41,642 bases of DNA from Bolinopsis microptera (GCF_026151205.1 NW_026971813.1:1-41642), one strand, 5' to 3'. Shown: positions 1 through 13,896, numbered from the stretch's first letter. Numbers and translations are program-made. Notes: a model not told the origin generated them from the letters alone.

Positions 1-1900
1 TAAAGGAAAACCCCTTTTTAAAAACCGCCCCAACTGTGTATTGGGGGTGGGGGGGGGCCCACTTTTGAAGGTGGCCCCCCCCCCTAAAAACCCCCTTTTC
101 CCTTTTCCCCCCGTGTAAAACGAGAAGGGGGGAATGGTTTCCCGAATTTTTCGGGGGATTTTTAAAATTGGTACTTTTCCTAATTTTTTTGGGGGGTAAT
201 TTTCTTTGGGAAAAAAAGTTTTTTAGCAAATTTTTGGGGGTGTGTTTTGGGGGAAAATGTTTTTTTCTTCATTTTAAACGTAAAAGGCTACCGAAACTTC
301 CCCCGGCCCCCTAAGGGGGGGGGGGGGGGCTGGTTTAAAATATTTTGGCCCCCCGAAATCAAAAGCCCATGGGGTCCAAAAAAAAAAATATATTTTTTTA
401 GTAAATTTTTTAAAAAAAAACCCCCTGGGTTTTTTCCCGGGGGGGGGGGTTTTTAGTACCGTCCCCCCACTTTTAAAAAGGGGGGAAAAAACTGGGGGCC
501 TTTTGGCCTTTTTTGGGGTGCTTCCCCAAAAGGCGGGGCCCCCGGGGGGCCTTTTTTTTACTTATCCAGGGGAAAAACAAATAAAAAACTTTCTCGAAAA
601 ATTTCCCCTCCCCATTTTTGGGGGGGCCTTGGTGCACCAAAAAATTTTTAAAAATTTCTTCCCACGAAAAAAAAAATCCCCGGGGGTAAACCTGGGTTTT
701 TGTATCATTTTTTCATTGGGTGGGGGAAAAAGTTGTTTGATCGGGGAAAAAAATTTAAAAAAAACTGGGAAAAGGTTTCATATCCCCTAAAATCAAAACA
801 GTTTTAGGGGGTTTTTTCCCCCCCATGTCGGGAATTTTCTTAAAAATTTGAACAGTTTTAAAAAAATTTTCGGGGGTTTGGGGGGGCAAAAAACCGGGAG
901 ATTTTAACCATCCCAGTTTTTTGGTTTTTGATTAAAACTTTTTGGGGGGCCAAACGTTTCTTCTTATTGCAACCAAACCCAAAACCCCGGGGGAGAAAAG
1001 GGGGGCATGTTGGGGGGGAAAATGGGCACTTGTAAGCATTTTTCCCCTTTTTTTTTTTTCTAATGGATTTTTTTAGGGGATGGGCCCCCCCCTTTAAAAA
1101 ACAGGTTTAAAACCCAAAAAAAAACTTAAATTTAAAGTCGGGGGTCATTTTAAAGATTCAAGCGAATCCAGTTTTAAACCCCCAAATTTTCTGGGATTTT
1201 TTGCAATTTTCCATTTTTAATCCCCCGCCGGTTTTCTTTTTTTAAGGGTGGGGGCCCCCCCCTTGGCCCCCCCGTTTTTAAAAAAATTTAATTTTTTGGT
1301 TGAAAAAAAAAAGGGGTTATTTTCCAGCTTTGGGGGTTTTTTTTTAAAAATCCCCAACTAGGGGGCTTTAACAAATTTGGGAAAAATTTTTTTTTTAAAT
1401 ACTAAAAAGACCAAAAAATAAAATTTTTTAAATAATTCGATGATTTTTGTTATACTTGGGGGTTTTTGGGGGGATAAGAAATAACTTTTAAAATTTTTTT
1501 TCCTTTTTTTTTTAGGGGGGGGGCCGGGGGGGGAAATCCTTTTGGGGGGCCCTTTTTTAATGGGAGGGGTTAAAACCATTGAAATTTAAAAATTTTTTGG
1601 GGCGGAGATCATGTCCAAAAAAAATTTTTCCAGATTTATTATGAAACCCCTTGAATGTCCCTGCGGTTCCAAGGTCCATAAAAGAGGGGGGGGAAAAAAT
1701 TTTTTTAAAAAGGAAAAGGGGTAAATTTTTTTTGTTAATTTTTTTGTTGGGAAAATTTTGGAGTTTACCCCCCTTCACGAATTTCCCCTTATTTTTATTT
1801 TTTCCGATCTTCGGGGTTTTTTCCTTGATTTTAAAAAAATAAAAAAGGGCCCCCCCCAAAAGGGTTTTTGTCAGTGGGACTTTTAGGGGGCCCCCCTTTC
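1..1900. other. Unreadable low-quality block
   Basis: Nearly every base sits in a run of four or more identical bases, and G, C, A and T runs are all inflated. Open frames here translate into strings of F, K, G and P, which is what homopolymer runs encode, so I call no gene. The change to normal-looking sequence occurs over about 1,880-1,960. This looks like consensus error rather than biology. Confidence 0.8.
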
Positions 1901-2056
1901 AGTCAAAAACGAAAAGGCAGGACACTGTGTTATAAAATGTATATTAGATTTCGATGATTTTAAGAAAAGGGGAACCAACACACAAGGCGGCACTAGGAAT
2001 TAGTTTTTTATTTAACTATCGAAATAGTTTCAAAATGTTCATTATTTATTTTTCAG

Positions 2057-2372
2057 GTGGGAAAAATTGCGAATTTCCTGTGCTTGTGGTTTCGCGGGTA
2101 CAGAACAGAGAACGTTTTGGAAAACGATAGTAGACTGCAAACTGCCACATTCAAGTTCTGCTGTTACGTGCAGTGCGAGAAGTGTCCGGAAAATACAGCC
2201 ATCATCACTACTGTCTCTGAAACACATATTCTCACCGGAATTTCTTGTTCCGGAAAAACTTCAGGATTTTGATCATGCCCGGAACTTAGTGGCGAAATGG
2301 CAGATCGATCGAAAAAAAAACTGTCCGTGCCAAAGGACCAAGTTAGGTCTAGTGAACACTTATACTCGTTGA
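2057..2372 (+). CDS. Possible terminal exon of an unrecognised gene
   Basis: A good acceptor (pyrimidine-rich stretch ending TTTTTCAG at 2056) opens into a segment where two frames stay open. One frame ends at TGA 2270-2272 and is cysteine-rich, with a CCYVQCEKC cluster. The other ends at TGA 2370-2372 and includes PEFLVPEKLQDFDHARN. An AATAAA follows at 2393-2398, as expected for a last exon. I recognise no family and cannot choose the frame. Upstream exons would lie in the unreadable first 1.9 kb. Confidence 0.3.
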
Positions 2373-4040
2373 GTTAGACCGTTTAGATTGAAAATAAATA
2401 TTCTGGTTTACATTCGGTAATTTTATTTTCAAAATAAATTGTTTTTTTGTACAAAGCAGACGGATTCTTTGAATCAGTGGATTGGCAAACTGTAATTCGG
2501 AATTCAAAATCCGTGCGTTAATGAAAATCTTTATGATGAAGAAAGTTTATGATGGTTTTATACGATGAGAAAATAGTATTTGTGTAAGTAAAACACTTTT
2601 CATAGATTTGTAAAATACGAACTTATTTGTAGCTTTGATAAGGCAAATTTTGAGGCTTTATTTTATAAAAAAAACTGGGATCCACATTGTACAATATTTT
2701 AGGTTAATTGGGGGCGAAATGAGGAGTTAGACCTCATCAATTGCTCTGTAGAATCCTGAGTATCCCCCTTATTTTCCACATTTTTTCCCATGGTAGCTCT
2801 CCCAGAACCCCCTACTGACTGACACTTTCCCTCCCTAAATGCTATTATTATTAAAGGACCATTCCTTTAGAGGGTGGTCTTACAGTCTTTTTCCTACTTT
2901 AGGAAACCCTCAGACTAATCAGATTTTTGGCCTGGTTGTGAATTTTTTCCTATTTTTCAATTTTATCCTTTTTTTTTTGAAGATTTTTTGAAAGATTTGG
3001 ACAGTTTCTGTTTTTTTTGTAGACATTTAGTTACCTAAAGAAGTAAAAGAGGTGTTGTGTGGATCCAGAACTTTAAGATTATTGACTTTAACTGAGAGAA
3101 ATTACAGCCAACAGTCAAGTCAAAAAAAAAGTTTTTGCTACTCATTTAAACGCATGTTTTCAAAAATTCATTTTTGCTACAAAATTTTTTTCCTGATCCA
3201 GAAAGTTTCCCAAACGTATTTTTTAGTAGATTTTTCTGACTGTAATATCACCACATCTGCATGAAATATTTCCTAGTCAATCATATTAAAATTGTTTATC
3301 TTCTTCTTGAATTTTTTAGTTAGTCAGACTTTCCAGAACGTTTGCAGTCTCACTTAGTTTACTGAAGGTTAGTTTTTAGTATTAGTGGAAGTGGCCGGAT
3401 TAAAATGACAGATTGTGTAGAAAATTTTTAACTGAAAGTTGATGGACAAAATTTTAGTGGTTGGAACATCCTCCACTTAAAGCTTAAGCTTGTTTGTATG
3501 GTTGTTTTTTATTTAAAAAAAGGATTTATTTTAGTTTGATAAAGATTATTTAACTTATCTTACTGATAATTTATATTCGAATGCAGATTAAGCTCGAAGT
3601 AAGAAACTTTGTTTTATTTGTAGAACTAAGCACTTTTCTAAATTGTAACTTATCTGAATCAGCTACAATTTTCCAGTTTTCACTTTCACAGCACATAGGT
3701 TTCTGGGAAACATGAATCAGGGTGAGGCTAGGACCACCTGCTACTTTACTGAATTTGATAATGAAAATAATTTATCACTACTTATATCTTGTTTAGTTTT
3801 TAAATTTCATTAGGCATTCCTTTTTCTGATCAATTATCACACCACGTTATTAGTATCTAACTCTCATTGAATGTGTATAACTAATAAATATGTCCAGAAA
3901 GCAATGGTGACTAACCCTAATTCATTATTGGTTCTGTAAGTTGTTTTAAAAACAACGAATTATTTCTGAGGTTGCATCTGATATAATAATAACTGCAAAA
4001 CTGATAGTGATAACCTGATTAATTAACGAGTTTCTTTTCT

Positions 4041-4208
4041 GTTTTCTGGTGTCGACTCCAGTGTCCAGACTCGTTAGAAAGCAGTATTAGGTATTACTAT
4101 TAGAAATATGTGCTGTCAATAAAAAAATTACGTTTTTCATTTAACCGTAATACCTATTACTGCTTCTTGATTTTTGCTATGCACTAAGTTCGACACCAGA
4201 ATTAGAAA
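4041..4208. repeat. Hairpin element (MITE-like)
   Basis: The left arm (4,041-4,097) contains TTCTGGTGTCGA and GCAGTATTAGGTATTAC. The right arm (4,146-4,208) contains the reverse complements GTAATACCTATTACTGC and TCGACACCAGAA, in the order expected of an inverted repeat, around a loop of about 45 bases. I see no clear target-site duplication. Size and layout fit a non-autonomous DNA transposon relic, but the class is not identifiable. Confidence 0.55.
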
Positions 4209-4872
4209 AATAAACTTGTCTAATTCAATCGGCTTCGTAAGTATATAGTTGATAGTAGTAGCTTAAAAAGGCTTTTTTATTATATTATTTTCGTTCGCCA
4301 ATAAAAAACACACAACGGGCAAATCGCATCACGGTGGAAATTTCGGTTTTATACGGTTTGCGTTTTGGGCAGTCGAATTATTTAAATAGCTGAACTTTAT
4401 TTGGAAGCTAACGTAAGTTTTTTAAATTGGGCGAAGCGATTTTGTGGGATCTGTCAGTTGCCATTCTTGTAACAATGAAAAAAATAACTATAAGTTTCAT
4501 CCATTTACAATTAAAAATTATCAGTCCGCGGATTAGAATTCGAACCGTTTCTCAGTTCTGTGTACATGCTTTATACGTTTTTTGTTATACATTATATATT
4601 TATGGAGTAAGCTGTGGGATTGTGAAAGTAAGCTATAGTTTTTTACCAATGTATTTTTTACGCAGAAATTTCGAATAAAAACCTATTACTATTTATTACG
4701 TTAGGCATGAAAAATCATTTTCTTAACGGAGTTATGATATGAGGAAATAAAACCATTTTTATCAAACGCAGGCGCCCAACGGTTACGTTACAATTTTTTT
4801 ATAAAATAAAGATTTGAAGTATGAAGTATAAATTTTTGTGCACCCTTAGTATAGGCTTAACCTTTGAAATTT

Positions 4873-4889
4873 GTAGCGCGATGCGCTAC
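4873..4889. repeat. Short perfect hairpin
   Basis: GTAGCGC and GCGCTAC are 7-bp arms around a 3-base loop, GC-rich in an AT-rich setting. It may be part of an unrecognised repeat. Function unknown. Confidence 0.35.
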
Positions 4890-5167
4890 TTAAGTGATTA
4901 ACTGGTGCCTCACCGAGCTTGCGATGAATTGGGCATCGTCAATTAACTTTTTAAATATAGTTACTTTTCCCATTAAAATCGAAAACAAGCATTTAACAAA
5001 ATGTACACAGAATATAACGGTCGAAAATTTAAATCGCTGCATTTGTAATCGAATAAAAAATATATCAACCATATTTTTTTTTGTGCCAATAAACTTAGAG
5101 TTAGGGAAAATATATTGAAAAACCATGGGGGAACGTTTTTCAAATTTTGCAGTCGTCTGTTGTTTTG

Positions 5168-5230
5168 TAGGTTTTTCACCAAAAAACCCTATACCAAGGG
5201 GGGGGGGACGCGGCCCGCCCGAGTTGGATG
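5168..5230 (+). repeat. Weak partial copy of the 90-bp element
   Basis: GTAGGTTT, CCAAGG, GGACGCGGCCCGCCCGAGTTGGA follow in the same order as GTAGGTTT, CCAGG, GACGCGCGCCGAGTTGGA in the clean copy at 37.8 kb, with added homopolymer bases. The rest of the element is not contiguous here. A CACCCGTTAA-like end occurs near 5,409, which could be its other end after an insertion. Confidence 0.3.
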
Positions 5231-7301
5231 TGTACATTAACGGTTGTGGCGCGCGGAGGGGCTTCCCCTGTATTGTATTAAAACACTACAGGTGTCCACA
5301 ATGAGTGAAAATACGGGACCGTAAGGGTCACGATGGTGGATACAAAGTTGGCGGGGGGGGGGGGATCTAGTCGGAACGGGATATAACTATATATATTAAC
5401 AAAGTATCCACCCGTTAAGTTTCCGATTTGCTTAGACGTTGCGCTTTGGGCGCCTTTTGAAATTAACACCCGTCAATTGTTTTGTTTATGCTTCCGTCAT
5501 GATCGTCACTCTGCTTTGCAGGAGCAACATTTGTGTCCAGTTATCCGTTACTTACAGTTTTTTTTTTATAGCTTTTATAGTTTTTGATTTTATAGTTTTT
5601 GTTTAGTTTTTTATGTTTTAAAATTAAAAAAAATTTAGTTCATAAGTTTTTTAGTTTGATTTTTTTTTTTCAGCTTGGCAAATTTTTTATCATGCAATAT
5701 AAATTCTTAAAGGGTAGCCCAACCAATTAAAAAATATTTAAAACCTTGCTCGGATTGTTAAATTTTTTTTTTGTAACCCAACTTGTCTTTTATTTTACCT
5801 GGGGACCCCAGGGGCTATTTTGTTCCATAAAACCGGGTATAAAGGATTTGGCGGGAACGGGACATGACAGGCATGGAGGCGCGGGCCCGAGTAAATGTAT
5901 TTGTAGGGAGGGAATGTGATTTCCCACTATACCCAAATTTTGTGATACCCTTTTTTTTGGAAAGGATTGGGTGGTGGCCCCATTAATTTTGATGGTTGGC
6001 GGGCGGCTTTTGAAAAGGCAAAGGGTAAGCCTGTAAAAAAAGTCGCCTAATTTGGGGGAAACCAAAATTCGGTTGATTTTTTTTTGGGTATTATTGGGAT
6101 GAATATTCTTTTCGCATGTTACGCAGTAGTTAATTTACATTGAATTTTGAGTTCATGTTTGGTAAAATTTTGGCGGGGGGGGACGGGTCCTGTTCCAATT
6201 AGAGGCTTTTCCACAAAAAAACACTGTCCAGAAAAAACATTTGGTGGGTAATCGGGAGTTGATTTTAGTGATTTTCCCAAAAAAATGGGGCAAAATTTCG
6301 CTGTTTTTTCGTGGGTGTGTGAACATGGGGTAATTCTGATGCGGGTTGGGTATATGGCTCTTTTAAAAATTTGTTCGGGGGAACCAACTTGTTTCCTTTG
6401 TTATAGTCTAATGCGAGGTAAGCTTACCTATTTTTTTTGTTTGCAAATCGGAGGGTCGGGAAGGGATTTTTACTCCAATATCTAATTTTATTTTGAAGAA
6501 AAGTTGTGCTGGGCACGAATATAAGCACTAACAAAACCAATCTTCTTACCAGTCAAGCATCGGCCCGGGCGGGCTTTTCCACTTGTCCTATGGCGCACTA
6601 AAACCTTATAATTGCCCAAAAAACGGTATTTTGTGGGGGGGACATTGATTTATTTTTGGGCCTTTAAATGTTCATAAAATCAGGTTCATCGTGTTTCATT
6701 TGTTTTTTTTTTTTATTTATAGTTCTTATGCAATGGGGACCCAAATTCTTTTGGGGGAAAATGTTTGGCGCAAAAAGTTATCCAGGAGCTTGTGTTCCCA
6801 CTGTTTAAAAAAAACGCGACACGCGTCGGCGCCAAAAAACTATCATCTTGGTTATTTCGATTCCGAGAGCAACCTACATACAACTATTTTGTCAATTTGA
6901 AAGGTACAGGCGCATTCCGTTCAAAATCCAAATGTTACAAAGTGGAATCGCAAAAAATCATTGGAATTGGCGGGGCGCATTTCAAAAATAAACTAATTTC
7001 TTTTTGGGGCACATTCTTCTTAGTTCCACTAAAAAAGTTTTTAATAAACAGGTTTTTAATTTATTTTAAAAATTTACATGTTTTTTTTCTGCGAACTCAG
7101 GAAAAGCGGGGGCGTATCGATATAGTCGCGTGGGACAAACCAAAACTATTTCTTTATAATATTTAGGGATAAGCATTCCCTCCTCGGTCTAGGGACCAGG
7201 ATGAGCAAACATTTGGTAAAAATACAACATCGTTGGGGGAGTTAACATGTAATTCATAACTTTTTATTAACATTTATTATAAGTGCTTTTCCCTTTTACC
7301 T

Positions 7302-7390
7302 TGTTAGGGGGTTTTACAACCTTACCAGGGACCCGGCGCGCGCCGAGATTTGGGGAACAGTAATATTTTAACGGGAGGTATTCACCCGTT
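7302..7390 (+). mobile_element. Degenerate copy of the 90-bp element
   Basis: It matches the 37.8-kb copy in the same orientation: TTTACAACC, TACCAGG, GGCGCGCGCCGAG, GGAACAG, ATATTTTA and finally TCACCCGTT in order, with indels typical of this part of the window. The flanks TTTTACCT (7,294-7,301) and TTTTATCT (7,389-7,396) agree at 7 of 8 bases and could be a decayed or misread target-site duplication. Confidence 0.5.
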
Positions 7391-10300
7391 TTATCTCTTT
7401 ATACCATACCCAGAGACATACTCTGTTTTACTTGGGTCCCTTGGTATAAAAAAAAATTAAAACAATCCAATTACCACGTGGGGCCCCGTGGACCACGTAT
7501 ATCAAGTGTAAAAAAATTCTAATCTAAATTGCAGGGGCGCGGGACACACCACTTTACTATTTTACTATTCATGATTGACTATATTGTATATTTTTAACCC
7601 CAGAAAAATGGAAAAAATGCTCTCAAATTTCGGAATTTTTTGGGGGGGGCCGGCTTTAATAACCCCAATGGTGGTAATGTATTTTTTTAAAATTAACTTA
7701 TAATATCTAATATTAAAATAAAATTTTATTAATCGGACGAATTTATATTTAATATAATAATTTATTCGGTAAGTTTATGGATATTGTTTATATTGTTATT
7801 GTTTACTATTTGAACGAACGTAATACTCCTAGAAATCCAAACAGGGTTGGGTTTAGAAGGCCGCCCCATTGGGCGCTAGGTAAGGGGTACTTTTAGGGGG
7901 GGCATGATTTAATGGGTTTAATTGATTTATAAACCTAAAAGCAAGTGTTCTAACTGGGGTTTTTAATTCGGGACCCCAAAAAAACAAAAAACGTTTTTTA
8001 AAAGAGGTTTTCATAAGTGATTTTGGTGGGAAAAAGGGTTTGGATACCTCAAAAATTCAATTTTTGGGATTTTGGGCCCGCGTTTTTTGATTTTTTTCGC
8101 CGGCGTTTTATTGGGCGGCACTTCAAAACCCAGGGAAAGGTTCTAATACTATGGTTCTTAGGTTCTTTTTAATTAGTGGGAGGGGGGGGACATTTAATGT
8201 TTCATAACGGGTATTAGCAATGGGTCTAAGGGACTTAATTTTTTAAGACACTTTTTTTAGAGGCCGCAAGACCGAATAGGAAAAAAAAAGGTTTTCAATA
8301 AAGTTAAAAAAATATGGTCAAAAAACCAACTAGTTTTTTATTTTTTTTTTGATATTTATAAATAATAATTTTCCATGAACACATTGTATTTCACGCAATC
8401 ATTTTCCTAGTTGGGGGGTTGGGACCCTCCCGCCCTTCCCAACGGGACCACGGGAGGGGGGGGGGCCCCATTTCCAAACAGTGGGAAAAGGGTGGTTAAT
8501 AAATGTTTTCACTAACAGTTTGCAAACTTCATTCACTGGAATATATTAAAAACCACCCTGAATATTTTGGGAGTAGGGAGTTCTCTTGCGCCAACAAAAA
8601 AAACAAGGCTGAGTTTCCTTCTATGTAAGAGAAAGCCAGGGAATTGTAGGGCCCGCAAATTTCAATTTTTTCACCCGTGAGCATTAACCAAGCTTGTTAC
8701 TGGGGGGGGTTCGTAAGGCAAACACTGTAAATTATTAGCCTTTAAAATGTTTACACTTAAAAAAACTTTCCAATTTCCGCCTTTTGTGATCAATTCAATT
8801 TTCATATTTTATCAATCTAAATTATTTTTCAAATTCAATTATCCCACTAAATAATTTTTCGATCCAATTTATTCACTCTATTTACCTGGGTACTTCACCC
8901 CCAAAATCATTGGTATTCACTTTCAAAGCTTGTAATTTTACGGTGTGAATAACACTGTTCTATTTCCCCACGGAGGCCTATAAGGTTTTTTTCTTAAAGC
9001 GATAAAAAGCTTCCTTTAGGAGACACCATACCACAGTAGGGAATAGGGTCCACATTTTTCCTGACATCCAGTTCCCACCGCTCTCTGTAGAGGAAGAATC
9101 TACCCAAGACCCATGAGGGTATCCGCAGACAAAAAAGCTGTTCTACCAACGGGGAGTTTGCTTGATGTTTCTCATCTCCACCCGGGGGGACATGAATTAG
9201 ATGCCTAAATTTTGGTAAGGGAACGAATTCATCTGTATTGTTTTTGTTTTTTTTCCAGTGCAATGTTGAAGAAGGAAGGAAGAGGGGAAAGAAGAGGAAA
9301 AAAAAACCTCGTCAGAAAGGGGGGAAAGTTAAGGGATCCAATCCTCCTATAAATTTCTCCCCAAGAGGGTAGGGACACAAGCCCCACACAGGAGGGATTG
9401 GGACTTTGTTTAAGCTCCCATTTCTGGGGGAGGGGACCGGCTAGGCCTGGGCAAAAGTTAACACCAAAAAACAAACTTATTAGGTTTTGTTTTACACAAA
9501 ACTATTACAAGTTTTACAGTGCTAATACAGTCTTACACTTGGCCCAACCTGCCCCAAGTTTTTTTCCAAAAAATATTTTCCCCCAAAAAATTTTTTACAC
9601 TTGTTACAAGCCAGGTCACTCAAATAATTTAATTAAATTTTACACTGGTCAAAAGTTGTCAAACTTTATTTAATTTAACATAATGGGGGGACCACAATTG
9701 GCCAATTTTGCCCCCATTTTTAAAAATCAAACTAATTGTTTCACGCCCACTTGGCATATCATTTTAAACCCATTCACATCCAAACCCCCTTTCATTCCCA
9801 GGATTAATTAGTTGGAGAGAGATGATCCTCCTCACGTTTTTTCACAAAACCGCTCTACTGCTTTCCTTGGGGGAACATAGATAGGTGGAGGGGGGATTCC
9901 AGTGGGATTGAAGGCCCGAGGCTGGTTCTCTAGAGTCGGGGCCAGCCTTTTGATTTTTCTTGGATGGGGCAGGGATACCTTGGGCGGATGGGACAATTTT
10001 TAACCACAGCGGAACCGGGAAAAAAAACGTTGTAAAGTCGTGGGGGAAGTGGAAGGGGAATTCGACGGCTTCCCTAGGGATTTTGTAAAATTTGTAAAAA
10101 AACAGTTTCTTCTCCTCGGTTCAACCCCCCCCAAACCCCCCAACAGTTTTCAAACAGGCTTGGAAAAGGAAACCATGCACAAGTGGGTTTTACCTTTCCG
10201 CTTCTTTCCCTGGTAGGGGGACTAAACCAATTATATTGATATTGTTATTTATTGAACGGAAGCTTAACTCTAGATATAGGATTTTTATAAGTTATATTAT

Positions 10301-13300
10301 TACTTCCTTCTAACAAAGGGACTTTTGAGGAGTATAAAAAAACGACCCAAGTTTGCATTAAATTTCTATCCAAAACCAAGGAATTGTCAGGGAGGCAAAT
10401 GGTTGGGTGCCGCCGTACTTTTTGGTGTTCTTGCACTCTCCGTTCTGTTATTCACCCTGGAATTCTTCTCCCGGAAAATCCTTTGTAAAAAGGTTTATAG
10501 TTTCAAATTTCTCTTGATAACTCTAAGGGTCCCCTAAGTTGTCTGATTCCCAAAGGTTCGTGCTAGATATATCAATGGAAAATTTTATATTTGTTGTCTG
10601 CATGTTTAATTGATTTACTAAATTTAAAAAAATTGGTTGTTGGGTCTTGGGAAATTTGTGGTTTTTCTTGGGATGATTTATTCATAAGTCATATTTCTTA
10701 GCATTTAAAAGGTTGCCAGACAAAGAAGTCCTTTAAAAATCGGTCGGTTCATTGAAAAAACCCATTGGGAGTATTTTCAATCTAGGGATTGGAATTACAG
10801 TCTCCAGTGTTTCAAATAGATTTCATCAAAATGTTTAAGGGAAGGAAAAAAAATGGTTTACCGTTTTGTCGGATATTTTGGGACTTCAAATTTTTTTTAA
10901 CGTTAATAATAAGTTGGGTATATTTAAAATATACTTCTTTTGGGAAAAATCCGGCTTGGGAAATTTACCCCCATGCTTGCTTCCTTAAACCCAAAATCCC
11001 GGCCGCTACCCAGTAAACAAAAATCGCCCCCAAAAATACTGGCCGGTTATCTCCGGCGCCGCTGGGTTACCCCCTCGGTCGGAAAGGCTCTTGTTACAGG
11101 GGCCCAGTCAAGCAACTAAAAAATTTCAAATTTTGAATCGGGACAATGGTTAGGGTATAATAAAGTTTATATATAAAAGTAAATTACAATAGTATGTATT
11201 TAAGTATATTAAAAAAAGTATATCCCGGTTAATTAATAAAACAATATCACGATTAAAAAAATAAAACTACATTTTTAATATAACTTTTAATATTGGTTCC
11301 CCAACCCCCCCCCTCCCCCCTTTAAATTTTGTATTTGATTTTTGTTGGATTGTAAACTGTAAAAAACAAAACAGTAACCTTTTTTTTACCTATAGCCTTT
11401 TATTTCATTTACTAAAAATTATTTAAACCTGGGATTCTAAATTGGGATAAAAACAGTTAAAATTATATGTTTTAATGTGGCTAGTTTTAAAGGCCCATGT
11501 AAGGGAATAGAAGGGTTTCTTAAGCCCTCAAGAAAAAAAAAAGGGGGAGAAAAAAGAATACCATTAAATTAGAGATGATTTTACCGTCAGGGACCACAAA
11601 ATAAGGCTTTTTGATTTAAATTCCAAAGGATTTCTGCCCCAAGAAAAACTCGCAGAAGAAAATTCTCCCTTTCTAGGGGTGGGGGACAAACAGGAAACTT
11701 GTAAGAAATATATATTAAATTTTTAATTTGTTAAACACTTTAAATTACGACTGCTTATAATCGTTGGGATCTTCAAATTTTTTTCAAATAATAGGATGGA
11801 CCCTCTTAAAACTTTTTCAAATTTTTTTCCAGTACCACTGGAAACCCCATATGGAGGAAAGGTGAAAGGCGAACTGGGCAGTGTAGCCAGTGGGAGGGGG
11901 GGGTGGGGAAAACCAACAAATATTTTCGTAAAAATTACTTTACGGAAATAACAGTGGTGGGGAAAAAAGGAAGGGGACAGGAAGATCCTGGGCCTGGGTT
12001 GGAAAAATCATTGGCGGCCTTATAAAACTGGTTAAGAGTCTATTTTAACCCCAGTATAACCAGGATCTATGCATTTAAGCACTTTATGTTGTAACCCCGT
12101 TGCCGACGTGCTGTACGGCACAGGGGAACTTCACTATTCATAATTGAAAAATTTTACAATTTAATTATCAATTTAATTTAATTTTAAAAAAAACTTTTGT
12201 TGTAAACTAAATTATATTGAAAAAAAATTGGGCTTCCACTTTATTTCGTATCAATTGTTGGGATTGTTGGGTCTCTAATACCAGTAAAAAAACACTTTTT
12301 TATAAAATATATAAAGATACTGCAATTACTGTTTTTAGTTTTGGGTTTGTCGGATGGGATCCACTTGAATTCATGGAGATTCTTTCGAATTTTATGTGCC
12401 AATGTTCTTTTTGTAAACCATTTCCAGACCAGAAAAAAAAAGGAAAGATTACTAAGAAAAATGTACGGGTTGGGAAATGAAATACTGAACGATGGACCCA
12501 AAAATGGAGGTTGGGTTGGCAAAAAATTAGGGAAAAGTATTGTGTTTTTCCTCAAATTTTAATACTTGAAATTTAATTATGTATTAATTGGATACCCTTT
12601 TGGGTTCAATTGAACTTTTAAAAATAAACAAGCAAGGCGACTTTATATATTACCCATTTTTTGTAATAGAAATAATATTTTGGAATTTCCCTTGATTTTG
12701 GCTTGCTGATAAAACATTGCCAATATGCCCATTCATTCACCAAAATTTTTATAAAGGCGCCTGGGGGGATGATTGTTTTTGATAAAAGTGGGGTTAATTG
12801 TGGACCATAAAAAACTTCAAAAAATTTATTACAGGGCACAAAACGTTAAAAAGAAACTTTGCACCTAGGAAAAATCCTAAGGTAAGAAGACATATAATGG
12901 AAGGGGGAGGTGTGGGGAATAGGAAAAAGACGTCCTGTTATTCCAACGTTTATAGCCTTCTTTATAATTCAAGGTTACGAAAAGTGGTATTTTTCGATTC
13001 GATTCCTTTATTTACTTTCAAATGGGCTTATTTATTTTGTTTATCCCTCCGAAAAGGCAAAAAAAACATAATAACTAAAAAAAAAACGCCTTTTAAAAGC
13101 GGTTTAGTGTTTAAAAAAACTAAAATCCGCTTTAAACTGAAATAACAATTTTTATTTTTTTCCCCCCCTTGTTTTTTTTCTCCATGAGGGGTATAATATT
13201 GGCAAATCACGGTACCAGGGGAATGTTCAATGTTTGTTAAAGTTATATGATAGTGGGTTATTTATATACATGAGGGGGTGCGGGGGATGATTTTTTAATC

Positions 13301-13842
13301 AATTTCGTTTATCTTTAAAAAAAATTCTGTTGTTTTATTTTGAACAATATAAGCGGGACAGCCTTTCTTGTTAACTATTCCAATATTCTCTTTTTCTCTA
13401 CATATCTATTATTTAACTTTTTCTTTGAGGATATTATTAATTAAAAGGGACCGGGTTCCCCATTAATTTGAAGAAAAATTAAAACGTGGAATTTGTATTT
13501 TTCAGTGTGGAAATTTCTTTCCTGCTTTTTTTTTTTTGGGGCATGTAGTTGGTGGGTGGGGGGTGACGGGGGGGGACCTCCCTAGAAGGCTCAGGAAAAA
13601 ACCAAGGTCTATTTTTCTTAAAAGGATAGTGGTGACTGTAGAAAATAAGTCTATTATTTAGGGTTTTGGTTGTTTTCGTAATTATTATCAACCTTTCTTT
13701 TTTTTTTCATAAAATCAGCTGTACAAGAAATGCTTTTTACTATTCACTATTTCTGTCAGAAATTGTTTTTAGAAGGGGAAAAGTTTTCGAAAAATAGAAA
13801 ATTTTTGCCCCCTTACTGGACTGACCATTTTTTATTTTCCAG

Positions 13843-13896
13843 GCGAAACTTAGTTTCCTGGCTAATACTGTGGAACATTGTATAAAAACACCACAG
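13843..13896 (+). CDS. Exon-like segment, unrecognised gene
   Basis: A 54-bp open segment lies between a strong acceptor (CTGACCATTTTTTATTTTCCAG) and a GTAATG donor. It reads AKLSFLANTVEHCIKTPQ in phase 0 at both ends. The length, splice sites and balanced composition are exon-like, but no partner exon is recognisable nearby because the surroundings are degraded. Family unknown. Confidence 0.3.

Larger units (their letters stand above)
2373..4900. other. AT-rich non-coding stretch
   Basis: The sequence looks clean and AT-rich. I see no convincing exon: the open frames at 3,052-3,264 and 4,427-4,678 read as AT-rich hydrophobic noise without splice context. The one structured item is the inverted-repeat element at about 4,041-4,208. 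Confidence 0.55.
4901..13842. other. Degraded stretch without assignable genes
   Basis: Homopolymer inflation is frequent (for example poly-G near 5,200, 5,350 and 8,455). Open frames, including the 133-codon one at 6,765-7,166, have AT-driven composition and no family signature that I recognise. Two places resemble the 90-bp element described at 37.8 kb: about 7,302-7,390 (good) and about 5,168-5,230 (weak). Otherwise I see nothing I can support. Confidence 0.5.

Noticed and set aside
247-1859. Several open frames on both strands in the first 1.9 kb
   Set aside because: They consist of F, K, G and P from inflated homopolymers and lack any motif.
6765-7166. Open frame of 133 codons
   Set aside because: AT-rich composition, no splice context, no recognisable family, and a degraded setting.
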